Source: Lachnospiraceae bacterium UBA7093 (GTDB lineage Bacteria > Bacillota > Clostridia > Lachnospirales > Lachnospiraceae). Taken from it: 64,000 bases of DNA. Each line of letters starts with the position of its first letter. Positions within the stretch are counted from its first letter, which is position 1. The notes below the pieces were generated by a model that saw only the letters and a program-made list of their open reading frames with translations, had not been told where the DNA came from and did no database searches. A program made the translations under genes and the position numbers. The stretch covers positions 6,041-70,040 of the forward strand of contig DKYT01000021.1 of assembly GCA_002492465.1 (NCBI GenBank), given 5' to 3'. Positions 25,391-33,918 of the stretch are shown here, in pieces.

Positions 25391-26554
25391 CTATAACACC
25401 ACCGGACCATCACCGATCTCCACTACATAAAAGTCGGCGGCATATCCGATCTTCGCCTGGTAAGCCTCTCCTACCTGCTTCACAAAGCTGTCAATCGCAT
25501 CTTCCTGCACAATGCTCACAGTACAGCCTCCAAAACCTGCCCCTGTCATTCTGGAGCCGATCACCCCGGGAACCTTCCACGCCTCTTCTACTAAGGTATC
25601 CAATTCGACTCCTGTCACCTCATAGTCATCCCTCAAAGAAACATGAGAAGCATTCATCAACTGCCCAAACAAGGCAACATCATTTTTCTCCAGCGCCGCA
25701 ACTGCCTTCAGTGTTCTCTGGTTCTCATAGACCGCATGCTTTGCTCTCTTTACTCTTACCTCATCTTTAATTGCATGTTTGTATTCTTCAAACTGCTCTT
25801 CTGTAAGCTCGCCCAGACTGCCGATTTGAACCACCTTCTGAAGCTCCTCAAGGGCTGTTTCGCATTCCTTTCTTCTCTCGTTATATTTGGAATCCCCAAG
25901 TCCTCTCTTTTTATTGCTGCAGGCAATTACAACCTTTGCCCCGTCCAGCTTAAGAGGCGCGTAGGTGTAAGACAAATCCGCCGTATCCAAAAAGATCGCG
26001 TGATCCTTCTTTCCCATGGCAATGGCAAATTGATCCATAATACCGCAGTTGACGCCGTTAAATTTATTTTCCGCATATTGTCCGATCAGCGCCAGATCCT
26101 GATTGCTCACCTGAAAGTCAAAGAATTCCCTCAAAATTGCGCCTGTAAGCACTTCCACCGATGCCGATGAAGACAGTCCTGAGCCATTGGGAATATTGCC
26201 GTTTAATAAAATATCCATTCCCTGCGGAATCTGAAAGCCCTTTTCCCCAAACGCCCACATAACGCCCTTGGGGTAATTGGTCCAGTCGGCTTCCTTCTCC
26301 GGCTTCAGATCTTCAATAGAAGATTCAATGACGCCCTTTTGCTCAAAATTCATGGAATAAAAACGCAGCTTTTTGTCTTCTCTTACTCTTGCCGCCCCAT
26401 AGGTTCCAATGGTAAGGGCACAGGGAAAAACATGCCCCCCGTTATAGTCTGTATGCTCTCCGATCAGGTTCACCCGTCCCGGAGCAAAAAATACCTTTAC
26501 GCCTTCTGTGTCGCCGAATACCTCTGAAAATTTCTTTAATACTGTTTCCTTCAT
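25391..26554 (-). CDS. galK: Galactokinase
   Basis: A 387-residue GHMP-family kinase that phosphorylates galactose at C1. It shows the galactokinase signature 'APGRVNLIGEHTDYNGGHVFPCAL' near residue 25, the ATP-binding loop 'GNIPNGSGLSSSASVEV', 'CGIMDQFAIAMG' and the C-terminal 'GSRMTGAGFGGCTVSIV'. The GGGAGGGAC site precedes the ATG. It is upstream of galT. A 105-base gap separates it from the regulator gene and contains a possible internal promoter. Confidence 0.97.
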   Translation of the reverse strand: MKETVLKKFSEVFGDTEGVKVFFAPGRVNLIGEHTDYNGGHVFPCALTIGTYGAARVREDKKLRFYSMNFEQKGVIESSIEDLKPEKEADWTNYPKGVMWAFGEKGFQIPQGMDILLNGNIPNGSGLSSSASVEVLTGAILREFFDFQVSNQDLALIGQYAENKFNGVNCGIMDQFAIAMGKKDHAIFLDTADLSYTYAPLKLDGAKVVIACSNKKRGLGDSKYNERRKECETALEELQKVVQIGSLGELTEEQFEEYKHAIKDEVRVKRAKHAVYENQRTLKAVAALEKNDVALFGQLMNASHVSLRDDYEVTGVELDTLVEEAWKVPGVIGSRMTGAGFGGCTVSIVQEDAIDSFVKQVGEAYQAKIGYAADFYVVEIGDGPVVL

Positions 26555-26598
26555 GACGTCCCTCCCATCAGGAAATACCTGTTTTTTATTCTGCCTTT

Positions 26599-26627
26599 AT
26601 TATAAAAAGAAATGTCTGTGCAAGCTA
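26599..26627 (-). promoter_or_regulatory. Possible internal galKT promoter
   Basis: On the minus strand a perfect TATAAT (26599-26604) is preceded at 17 bases by the weak hexamer TAGCTT, a pattern typical of activator-dependent promoters. It lies about 45 bases before the galK start, between the AraC-type regulator gene and galK. A TTGACA further upstream is badly spaced for it. Confidence 0.4.
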
Positions 26628-26658
26628 TACCAGTTTGTTACAAAAACCTGTCAAAATG

Positions 26659-27561
26659 TTAACTATTCAGCTTATTTACCTGGCTGATAAAATCTTCCAC
26701 CTGTTTTAAATATTCTTTATTTCTTCTTGTTTCTCCCTTCTGCATTTCCTTCCGGTAGGCGGATGGCGACATACTTTTCATCTGCCTGAATGCTTTGGAA
26801 AAAACAAGGGGATCTGTGTAACCGCAGGACAGCGCAATGCTTTCCACAGGAAGGGAGGTAAGCTGCAAAAGCTCCGTCGCCTTGGTAATCCTAAAGGTAG
26901 TCAAAAACTGCTGGGGGGACATCCCTGTTGCGTTATGGAACAGGGTATAAAGATAGCTTCTGTTGATGCACACATAATCCGCCACATCCGTGATTTTAAT
27001 GGGATTACAATAATTCCCCTGTATAAATTCCACTGCACGCCGCACATAGTTGTCCGCCTTGCTATTCTCCCCGCTCTCCTCCACAGAAATATCCTCTGCG
27101 ATCAGGGACAGGAACATCTGAAGCTGCCCCTTCCGTCTTAAATCATTGGCAATTCCAAAGGTGTTATGCTCCATCATATCCTTTATCGCAAGATACAGCT
27201 CTTCCCCCTTTTCAGACCGGAAAACAGGATTCAAAATAGAAAGCCCCATGGATTTTACCAACTCAGAAGCCTTCAAGCCGCTGAATCCAACCCATATGTA
27301 GGTCCAGGGTTCCTCCTGATCCGCCTGATAAAAAACCAGCTCCTCCGGCGGAATCAGAAAACCATACCCCTGCTCCAAAGGATATTCCTTCTCACCAATG
27401 GAAAACTTTCCTTTTCCGCTAAGTACAAAATGAATCAGGTAATAAGGCTTAATCGCCGGTCCAAAGCTGTGAAAAGGCTCTGTCCTGGAGAGTCCGCAGC
27501 AGCTTACAGACAGACTTTCATCTTTTCCTCCGGCAAATTCCAGCTTATACGCTTTTTCCAT
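26659..27561 (-). CDS. AraC-family transcriptional regulator of the galactose operon
   Basis: A 300-residue regulator. The N-terminal part is a cupin ligand-binding domain of the AraC_binding type ('HFVLSGKGKFSIGEKEYPLEQGYGFLIPP'), and the last 100 residues hold two helix-turn-helix motifs ('ITDVADYVCINRSYLYTLFH' and 'VESIALSCGYTDPLVFSKAFRQ'). It begins one base after the transporter stop, with AGGAGA inside the transporter's last codons. The position suggests it senses galactose or a galactoside and controls galKT and the transporter. Confidence 0.9.
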   Translation of the reverse strand: MEKAYKLEFAGGKDESLSVSCCGLSRTEPFHSFGPAIKPYYLIHFVLSGKGKFSIGEKEYPLEQGYGFLIPPEELVFYQADQEEPWTYIWVGFSGLKASELVKSMGLSILNPVFRSEKGEELYLAIKDMMEHNTFGIANDLRRKGQLQMFLSLIAEDISVEESGENSKADNYVRRAVEFIQGNYCNPIKITDVADYVCINRSYLYTLFHNATGMSPQQFLTTFRITKATELLQLTSLPVESIALSCGYTDPLVFSKAFRQMKSMSPSAYRKEMQKGETRRNKEYLKQVEDFISQVNKLNS

Positions 27562-27562
27562 A

Positions 27563-28780
27563 TCAAACGGTCTCCTCTGATTTTGCCTTCTGTGTTGACA
27601 GCAGCATGATTGCCATTCCCGCAGCAGCAGAGCAGGTGGCAAAGATCAGCATACTGGGAACTCCCATGCTATCGATCAACGCGCCTCCCAGCAGCGCCCC
27701 TACTACACTTCCCAGGGTATAAGTCATAGTCATGTACGCCTGCCCCTTGATTACATCCTCTTTTTCCATAATCGAATTCACATAGTATACGGAAGACACG
27801 ATGATCAGCCCCCATCCAAGCATTTGGAAAAACTGTACCCCATAAAATGTCCGCATCCCAGGCGCAATCAGCGTCCCAAAAGACTTCAGGAAAAAGAAAA
27901 TACCCGAGATACGAAACCATATATCACATCGAATCTTCTTTAACATAAATCCAAACAGAAACATGGTAGGCAGCTCCGCCAAAGATGCAATTGCCATTGC
28001 AGTGCCCATTTCCGGGCTTCCTCCTCCTTTGCTCTCTACGATCTGGAAGGTAAAGCTGTTTAAAAGCACATGGCTGATATAAACCAAAACGCATCCTGCA
28101 AGCGTAATACTGAATCTTTTATATTTCAGGAAAAAGAGAAACGGATTTCTGCCCTCCGCCCTGTTTCCTTCTTCCTGTTTCGTCTCTTCCGTTTGCTCCT
28201 TCTGCTGTTTTTGGAAGGGGAACAGCAGAATACTGATCATCAGTCCTCCTGTAATCAGGATTATTGCTATCGGCACAGATACGGCGCCCATTCTGCCTAC
28301 TGCAATGCCTATTACATATACCACAAAGGCATATCCGCCGGAACCCATTCCCCTTGCAATTCCAAAATTCAGCTTCTTTCCCTGATTAATGCTCTCCATG
28401 CCCAGCGCATTCACCAACGGCGTCAAAACCTGCCCAATCATCATGCAGCAGGCATAAAACACACCTGTCAGAAGGAAAGAGCTTCGATAAGTCGCCAAAA
28501 GCAAAATGCCAAACGCCAGCTGAATCCCCAGGGTAATGAGAATGATCTTTTTCAGGGAAGGGCTTTTCGCCCGGTCAGCATAGCCTGCAAGCATCGGCTG
28601 AAGAATTGCCGAAAAAATTCCTGCCACCGCTATCAGTATGCCAATCTGTGTATTGGTATACCCCCGGTCCAACAGGTATACACTGATAAATCCCACCATT
28701 CCCCCAAATGCCATCCAATAAAAGCACTGAACTGCCGCATAACCTGCAGTGAGATTTTCTTTTTTGTCTAATGTATTCAT
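27563..28780 (-). CDS. MFS transporter, probably for galactose or a galactoside
   Basis: A 405-residue major facilitator protein with about 12 membrane helices, of the MFS_1-like/LacY-related type ('CFYWMAFGGMVGFISVYLLDRGYTNTQIG', 'ILQPMLAGYADRAKSP'). The ATG at 28780 follows AAAGGA by nine bases; a TTG two codons earlier is less likely. It is the first gene of the transporter-regulator-galK-galT operon, from which I infer import of galactose or a galactose-containing sugar. No glycosidase gene is adjacent. Confidence 0.88.
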   Translation of the reverse strand: MNTLDKKENLTAGYAAVQCFYWMAFGGMVGFISVYLLDRGYTNTQIGILIAVAGIFSAILQPMLAGYADRAKSPSLKKIILITLGIQLAFGILLLATYRSSFLLTGVFYACCMMIGQVLTPLVNALGMESINQGKKLNFGIARGMGSGGYAFVVYVIGIAVGRMGAVSVPIAIILITGGLMISILLFPFQKQQKEQTEETKQEEGNRAEGRNPFLFFLKYKRFSITLAGCVLVYISHVLLNSFTFQIVESKGGGSPEMGTAMAIASLAELPTMFLFGFMLKKIRCDIWFRISGIFFFLKSFGTLIAPGMRTFYGVQFFQMLGWGLIIVSSVYYVNSIMEKEDVIKGQAYMTMTYTLGSVVGALLGGALIDSMGVPSMLIFATCSAAAGMAIMLLSTQKAKSEETV

Positions 28781-28824
28781 TGTCAATTATCCTTTATCTG
28801 CCTTTTTCTTTTTATGATATATGA

Positions 28825-28866
28825 AAACTGCAAAAATGGAAAAAGACCATCCCATTTTTGCAGTTT
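28825..28866 (-). terminator. Terminator between ptsI and the galactose operon
   Basis: A perfect 15-base stem (AAACTGCAAAAATGG with CCATTTTTGCAGTTT) with a 12-base loop lies 14 bases after the ptsI stop on the minus strand. The stem ends in TTT, but the following sequence (TCATAT) is not a long T tract. Confidence 0.75.
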
Positions 28867-28879
28867 CTCTTTACGTATC

Positions 28880-30493
28880 TTATTCTGCTTCTCTGATTAC
28901 CTTTCGTACGGAAAGAATACATCCCGGCGAAACGGATAACTCGTCAAGCCCCATTTTCAGGAAAGTTTCCGTAAGGGTAACGTCGGCTCCAAGCTCACCG
29001 CAGATTCCCGCCCAGATTCCCGCCTTATGGGCATTGTCGCAAACCATTTGAATCAGCCGCAGCACTGCAGGGTGATGGGCATCATAAAAGGCATCCAGCT
29101 TTGCATTCTGACGGTCAATTGCCAGGGTATACTGGGTCAGATCGTTGGTTCCGATACTGAAGAAATCAACCTCCTTTGCAAGCTCATCGCTGATCACCGC
29201 TGCCGCAGGCGTCTCGATCATAATACCTTCTTCCACTTCGCCGATTGCAATTCCCTCTGCCGCAAGCTCTTCCCGAACGGATTTAGAGATTTCCTTAATC
29301 TTCCGCACCTCATCCACGGAAATAATCATGGGATACATAATCGCCAGATTGCCATAAGCGCTTGCCCGGAACAACGCACGAAGCTGCGTACGGAAGATTT
29401 CAGGTCTGGTCAGACAAATACGAATAGCTCTGTATCCCAGTGCAGGATTGTCTTCCTTTCCCAATTCAAAGTAATCCACCTGCTTGTCTGCGCCGATATC
29501 CAGCGTGCGGATAATCACCTTCTTGCCGCCCATTGTCTCAACGACCTTCTTATAAGCCAAAAACTGCTCTTCCTCTGTAGGATAATTCTCTGATTCCAGA
29601 TACAGGAATTCGCTTCGGAACAGCCCGATGCCCCCGGCATCATTTTCTATAACAGAAACCAGATCTCCCGGATTTCCTATGTTGGCGTAAAGATTGATCT
29701 TCTGACCGGACTTTGTTACGTTTTCCTTGCCTTTTAAGTCCAAAAGCAACCGTTTCTGCTCATCGTCCGCCTCTTTTTTCTTGAAATACTCCTCCAGCAC
29801 CGGCATCTCAGGATCCACAATAAATTTCCCCTCGTAGCCGTCCACAATGCCGATCTTCCCGTTCCAGTCGTCCTCATAGCCTATTCCAATCAACGCCGGA
29901 ATGCCCATGGTCCTGGCAAGGATCGCCGTATGGGAGTTGGAAGAGCCAAGCCGTGTAACAAAAGCAAGCAGCTTGCTTTTATCCATCTGAACGGTCTCGC
30001 TGGGCGCCAGATCCTCCGCCACGATAATCGCCGGCTCATCGCCTATGTCGCCGCTTCCTCCTCCGCCACAGAGAATCGTGATCACCCGCTCCGTAATATC
30101 CTTCACATCCGCCGAGCGCGCCTTGAAATAATCGTCTTCCATGTTGGCAAACATCTCTGCAAAATTATCTCCGGTAGACGCCACCGCATATTCTGCGTTT
30201 ACATTCTGCATGGAGATCATATTATGAACGGATTCCGTGTAATCCAGATCCTCCAGCATCATAGCGTGTACGTTGAAAATCTCCGCATTCGCCTCGCCAA
30301 CCTCCACAAGCGCTTTCTCATATAAACCGTGGAGCTGCTCGATCGCCTTTCCCTTCGCTTCCTCATACCGCTTAATTTCAGCCTCTACATCATCTACTTT
30401 GCTTCTCACGACCCTGTTTTCGGTCTTACTGTAGAGTTTGATTTTTCCTATTGCTATGCCCCCAAAAATCTTTTTCCCGCTTCTCTCTTCCAC
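28880..30493 (-). CDS. ptsI: Phosphoenolpyruvate-protein phosphotransferase (PTS enzyme I)
   Basis: A 537-residue enzyme I, which passes phosphate from PEP to HPr. The phospho-histidine lies in 'LGSSNSHTAILARTMGIPALIG' (about residue 190), and the PEP-binding barrel has 'GGIGLFRSEFLYL', 'ALGYRAIR' and 'FFSIGTNDLTQYTLA'. The translation start is most likely GTG at 30493, with GGAGG six bases upstream; no ATG fits. ptsH lies 23 bases upstream in the same operon. A terminator hairpin follows. Confidence 0.96.
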   Translation of the reverse strand: MEERSGKKIFGGIAIGKIKLYSKTENRVVRSKVDDVEAEIKRYEEAKGKAIEQLHGLYEKALVEVGEANAEIFNVHAMMLEDLDYTESVHNMISMQNVNAEYAVASTGDNFAEMFANMEDDYFKARSADVKDITERVITILCGGGGSGDIGDEPAIIVAEDLAPSETVQMDKSKLLAFVTRLGSSNSHTAILARTMGIPALIGIGYEDDWNGKIGIVDGYEGKFIVDPEMPVLEEYFKKKEADDEQKRLLLDLKGKENVTKSGQKINLYANIGNPGDLVSVIENDAGGIGLFRSEFLYLESENYPTEEEQFLAYKKVVETMGGKKVIIRTLDIGADKQVDYFELGKEDNPALGYRAIRICLTRPEIFRTQLRALFRASAYGNLAIMYPMIISVDEVRKIKEISKSVREELAAEGIAIGEVEEGIMIETPAAAVISDELAKEVDFFSIGTNDLTQYTLAIDRQNAKLDAFYDAHHPAVLRLIQMVCDNAHKAGIWAGICGELGADVTLTETFLKMGLDELSVSPGCILSVRKVIREAE

Positions 30494-30516
30494 AGTCTGC
30501 CTCCAGTCAAAATAGA

Positions 30517-30777
30517 TTATAGATTTTTCTTAAAGAAGTCTTCCATTTGAGCCGCTACAGCCGCCTCGTCCTTGCCCTCAACGGATACCGTAACCGTATC
30601 GCCCTGCTTTACGCCCAGGCTCATCAGTATCATAAGTTTCTTAGCGTCTGCACTTTTACCGTCCTTGGTAACGGTGATCACAACATCATGATGACTTGCC
30701 GCCTCTGCTACCAGGCGTCCTGCCGGTCTTGCATGGATCCCAACGGGATCTGTAATTTTGTACGTAAATGATTTCAT
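30517..30777 (-). CDS. ptsH: HPr-family phosphocarrier protein with Lys at the Ser46 position
   Basis: An 86-residue HPr. The active histidine is His15 in GIHARPAG. The region that in Firmicutes carries regulatory Ser46 reads 'SADAKKLMILMSLG'; aligned by eye with 'KSIMGVMSLG' the serine is replaced by Lys. HPr kinase therefore probably cannot phosphorylate it, so it should serve PTS phosphotransfer but not act as a Ser-P-HPr corepressor of CcpA. A GGAGGG site precedes the ATG, and ptsI follows directly. Confidence 0.94.
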   Translation of the reverse strand: MKSFTYKITDPVGIHARPAGRLVAEAASHHDVVITVTKDGKSADAKKLMILMSLGVKQGDTVTVSVEGKDEAAVAAQMEDFFKKNL

Positions 30778-30822
30778 AAATGTTTCCCTCCGTTTCCACT
30801 ACATTTAATTAGATTATAGTTA

Positions 30823-30851
30823 ATTTTACCAAAAGGAGAATGGTTATGCAA
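30823..30851 (-). promoter_or_regulatory. ptsHI promoter
   Basis: On the minus strand TTGCAT (30846-30851) and TAAAAT (30823-30828) are 17 bases apart, about 45 bases before the ptsH start. A TATAAT a few bases further down lacks a convincing -35. Confidence 0.6.
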
Positions 30852-30936
30852 TATTTTTATCAGCAGAAATACTGTAAGAATATCAGAATCCTTGTCAGCA
30901 TGACTTATAAGACAGCACCCAATCCGCTAAAATATG

Positions 30937-30977
30937 GTGACTTTGTCACAGAAGTGAGTCCCCATGAAGGCTATACT
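30937..30977 (+). promoter_or_regulatory. trxA promoter with a Crp/Fnr-like palindrome centred near -41
   Basis: A perfect palindrome GTGAC-TTT-GTCAC occupies 30937-30949. A -10 hexamer TATACT lies at 30972-30977, giving a start near 30984; the palindrome centre (30943) is then about 41 bases upstream, the class II activator position of Crp/Fnr proteins. The -35 region (CAGAAG) is poor, as expected when an activator replaces it. The convergent gene downstream encodes a Crp-like regulator. Confidence 0.6.
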
Positions 30978-31011
30978 GAATATACAGACAACAGAAAGGA
31001 AGGTAACAAAT

Positions 31012-31320
31012 ATGTCAGTACTTAGCATCAATAAAAACAATTTTGATTCCGTCAGAGAGAGCGGCAAGACAGTTCTTCTCGACTTCTACGCCGACTGGTG
31101 CGGTCCCTGCCGCATGGTTTCCCCTATCATAGATGAGATTGCGGAAGAAAATCCCCAATACCTTGTAGGAAAAATCAACGTAGACAAAGAACCGGAGCTT
31201 GCGCAGGCGTTTAATGTTTTAAGCATTCCCACACTTGCCGTTATCAAAAGCGGCAAAATCATATGTCAGTCAACCGGCGTAAAGCCCAAACCACAGATTC
31301 TTGCCATGCTAGAGGGCTAA
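31012..31320 (+). CDS. trxA: Thioredoxin
   Basis: A 102-residue thioredoxin, a cytosolic disulfide reductant. The active site is DWCGPCRM near residue 30 and the cis-proline is in 'LSIPTLAVIKSG'. The start at 31012 follows AGGAAGG; longer readings run through the promoter. The 3' end overlaps the end of the convergent Crp/Fnr-family gene by 12 bases. No thioredoxin reductase gene is adjacent. Regulation by the neighbouring Crp-like protein is suggested by the palindrome upstream. Confidence 0.95.
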   Translation: MSVLSINKNNFDSVRESGKTVLLDFYADWCGPCRMVSPIIDEIAEENPQYLVGKINVDKEPELAQAFNVLSIPTLAVIKSGKIICQSTGVKPKPQILAMLEG

Positions 31321-31983
31321 TTTACGGAGGCGTTTCTTATTAAGAAGTTTTATACCCTTGCGGGAAACTTCCACCATTCCCTCATTAGCAAAATATTTTA
31401 ACATTCTTGACACAACTTCACGGGCGGAACCCATATACCGGGCAATCTGCCCGTGTGTCAGCGTAATCACGTCAATGCCCGTTCTTGCCGATTCATCCAG
31501 AAGGAAAACGGCAAGTCTTTTATCCATACTCATAAAAAGAATCTGCTGCATAACCCACATCACATCCGAGAAACGGCTGACCGCTGTTTCAAGAGCAAAT
31601 ATCTTAATACTCGGATTTCGTTCTGAGACTGCCGCAAAGGCAGAGCCACTTACTACATAGCATTCGCTATCCTCCTCAGCATCCACGAACACATCAAAGG
31701 TAATCGCTTCAAGAACACAGGATGCGGATAACATACACATATCGCCCCTGTGCAGCCGGTATAAGGTTATATCTTTCCCCTCATCTGACATCATGTAAAG
31801 CCTTAAACTTCCTTTATGAACGAAAATCACGCCGGAACATTCATTGCCATTATGGATATTCTTCCCTGCTGGATAAACGAAAATATGAGAATTCTGGCAA
31901 ATGTACTCCCTGTCTGCCTCTGATATTTCATTCCAAAATGGGAAAATTTTTTTATAAACAAGCTCAAACTCTGTCCCTGTCAT
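31309..31983 (-). CDS. Crp/Fnr-family transcriptional regulator
   Basis: A 224-residue regulator with an N-terminal cyclic-nucleotide-binding fold ('GVIFVHKGSLRLYMMSDEGKDITLYRLHRGD') and a C-terminal Crp-type helix-turn-helix ('LTHGQIARYMGSAREVVSRMLKYFANEG'). The recognition helix R-E-x3-R pattern is that of E. coli CRP, which reads GTGA half-sites. Several cysteines (MCMLSASC and SECYV) might sense redox or bind a cofactor. No full cAMP phosphate cassette is evident. A GGAGGGGGAG site fixes the start. It converges on trxA with a 12-base overlap. Confidence 0.92.
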   Translation of the reverse strand: MTGTEFELVYKKIFPFWNEISEADREYICQNSHIFVYPAGKNIHNGNECSGVIFVHKGSLRLYMMSDEGKDITLYRLHRGDMCMLSASCVLEAITFDVFVDAEEDSECYVVSGSAFAAVSERNPSIKIFALETAVSRFSDVMWVMQQILFMSMDKRLAVFLLDESARTGIDVITLTHGQIARYMGSAREVVSRMLKYFANEGMVEVSRKGIKLLNKKRLRKLAL

Positions 31984-32031
31984 ATAATCTCCCCCTCCCA
32001 CCGTATCTGTAAATCCATTTCATCCACCAAT

Positions 32032-33447
32032 TTACACATCAATTGCAGTCTCTGATTGGGATTTGGACAATAAACATACCGTCTCCACATTCGCCGTCCA
32101 CGGAAACTGATCCACCGCTACCGCTCTCTCCGCCACATACCCATTTGCCAAAAACACCTCCAAATCCCTCGCCAGGCTGGTGGGCTTGCAGGAAATGTAT
32201 ACCAATTTATCAATACCATAACCAATAATCTTCTTAAGCGCCTTGGGATGAATTCCATCCCGGGGAGGATCTAAAATAATCATATCCGGCTTTTCTTCGA
32301 TCTCATCCAATACCTTAAGTACGTCCCCGGCAATAAATTCACAGTTATGTAAACCGTTTAATTCTGCATTTCTCCTTGCCGCTTCCACCGCTTCTTCCAC
32401 AATCTCTACGCCGATCACCTTTTTTGCCGCCGGCGCCATAAGCTGGGCAATGGTTCCCGTTCCGCTATAGAGGTCAAAAACGATCTTTTCAGGCTTCCCA
32501 TCCTTCCCTAAAGAAACACCGTCTCCAATATATTCTCTTGCCGTTTCATAGAGCACCTCCGCGCCCAGAGAGTTGGTTTGAAAAAAGGAAAAAAGAGAAA
32601 TTTTAAATTTCAACCCCAGCAGCTCCTCATAAAAATAATCCTGACCATATAATATATCTGTGTGGTCGCTTTGCACCACATCGGCTACTGAATTATTGAC
32701 AACGTGTAAAATTCCTGCCACTTTTCCTGTTAAATTCAGATTTAATAACTTATTCTTCCATTCATCCAGCAACGTTTCCTCATTCTCACGCTGAGAGGTT
32801 GTAACAAGCGCAATCAAAATCTCTCCCGTTTTCACCGCTTTTCTCACCAAAAGATGTCGTAAGTATCCGGTATGCTTCAACCTGTGGTAAAAACTCTCCC
32901 CCTCAAAATAATCCCTGGTAAAGCCCAAAATTCTTCGGTAATCTTCATCTACAATCTGGCAGTCCTTCACTGTCACAATATCATAAAAGCTTCCCCGCTT
33001 ATGCATTCCCAGGGCAAGAGGACCATCCTTGTAAGAATCCCCAAAGGAAAACTCCATTTTATTCCGATAACCGGTTTTCACAGGGCTTTCCTTAATCCCT
33101 TCAAACACCCATGCCTCAGATTGTGCTGCAAGAGCTCCCTCCAGCAGCTTTTTCACCTGCATTTCCTTGATTTTACACTGTTCCTGGTAGGGCAGGGACT
33201 GATAAGCGCAGCCGCCGCATTCTCCAAAATGGGGACAAGGGCTTTTTTGCTCCAGAGGCGAATTTTCCTCTACCTTAAGAAGTCTTCCTTCTGCTCTCCC
33301 ATTCCGCTTTTTTTGCACTATAAAGGTCACCTTCTGCCCGGGCAATACGTTTTTTACCACACAGTTTCCCTCTTCGGTATACACCAATCCCTTGTTCGGA
33401 AAATCAACTTTTTCTACAATTCCTGTTAATACTTGTCCTTTTTTCAT
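32032..33447 (-). CDS. rlmD: 23S rRNA (uracil-5-)-methyltransferase, RumA/RlmD type
   Basis: A protein of about 471 residues. It has an N-terminal TRAM domain ('GQVLTGIVEKVDFPNKGLVYTEEG'), the iron-sulfur cysteines 'CPHFGECGGCAYQ', a SAM-binding domain ('VFDLYSGTGTIAQLMA') and the catalytic region 'ILDPPRDGIHPKAL' and 'YISCKPTSLARDL' with the nucleophilic cysteine. It methylates a uridine of 23S rRNA (U1939 or U747 class); Firmicutes often have RlmCD instead, so the exact target is uncertain. The ATG at 33447 is preferred; one three codons upstream is possible. Confidence 0.9.
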   Translation of the reverse strand: MKKGQVLTGIVEKVDFPNKGLVYTEEGNCVVKNVLPGQKVTFIVQKKRNGRAEGRLLKVEENSPLEQKSPCPHFGECGGCAYQSLPYQEQCKIKEMQVKKLLEGALAAQSEAWVFEGIKESPVKTGYRNKMEFSFGDSYKDGPLALGMHKRGSFYDIVTVKDCQIVDEDYRRILGFTRDYFEGESFYHRLKHTGYLRHLLVRKAVKTGEILIALVTTSQRENEETLLDEWKNKLLNLNLTGKVAGILHVVNNSVADVVQSDHTDILYGQDYFYEELLGLKFKISLFSFFQTNSLGAEVLYETAREYIGDGVSLGKDGKPEKIVFDLYSGTGTIAQLMAPAAKKVIGVEIVEEAVEAARRNAELNGLHNCEFIAGDVLKVLDEIEEKPDMIILDPPRDGIHPKALKKIIGYGIDKLVYISCKPTSLARDLEVFLANGYVAERAVAVDQFPWTANVETVCLLSKSQSETAIDV

Positions 33448-33533
33448 AAACACCATCCTACAAATATATCTCATATGGCAATTCAGCCATATACACCAAA
33501 CGCCGGCGCCTTTGCGCGCCGGCTTATTGGACT

Positions 33534-33562
33534 AAAAAGGGATGTACACTTCTGCACATCCC
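33534..33562 (-). terminator. Intrinsic terminator after the acidic-tail membrane protein gene
   Basis: On the minus strand the stem GGGATGT...ACATCCC with a ten-base loop is followed by TTTTT. A second GC-rich hairpin (GCCGGCGC with GCGCCGGC) lies just beyond, around 33501-33522. Confidence 0.85.
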
Positions 33563-33588
33563 AATTGCTTCTAAAATTTAAGAAATAT

Positions 33589-33918
33589 TTATTCTGCAAA
33601 ATCTTCCTCTGTCGCTGCATTAGACACCTGGGGCTTCTTTTCTGCTTCCGCTTCGTCTTCTTCGTCCTCAAAGAAATCGTCTTCAAAGTCATCGTCAAAA
33701 TCATCGTCAAAATCTTCCAGATAATCAGGCGTCATATAACGATACACTGCATAGGCGATCGCTGCTACAGCTGCCACTGCGCCAATAATCGCAAGCACCC
33801 ACAAAAGAGTATTATTTCTCTTCTCCTCTTCCTTATGGTTCCAGTAGTCCTTTAACTCCTTGATATCGTGGGTTTTCACAAACTCCATCAATTCTTCGAT
33901 CTTATTCCATGTGTTCAT
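33589..33918 (-). CDS. Small single-pass membrane protein with acidic cytosolic or external tail
   Basis: An unrecognised 109-residue protein. A charged N-terminus (MNTWNKIEELMEFVKTH) is followed by one hydrophobic helix ('TLLWVLAIIGAVAAVAAIAYAVY', about residues 38-60) and a strikingly acidic tail with repeated FDDDFDDDFEDDFFEDEEDE. The gene has a good ribosome site (AAGGGAGG) and its own terminator. The family is common in Lachnospiraceae to my recollection but has no assigned function. Confidence 0.75.
   Translation of the reverse strand: MNTWNKIEELMEFVKTHDIKELKDYWNHKEEEKRNNTLLWVLAIIGAVAAVAAIAYAVYRYMTPDYLEDFDDDFDDDFEDDFFEDEEDEAEAEKKPQVSNAATEEDFAE

Noticed and set aside
30840..31025. A 61-codon plus-strand frame before trxA.
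   Set aside because: It covers the ptsH promoter and the trxA promoter and palindrome, and shows no protein-like composition.
33501..33522. GC-rich palindrome as a possible operator or repeat element.
   Set aside because: Its place after the acidic-tail protein gene and next to a T-tailed hairpin fits a second terminator stem.
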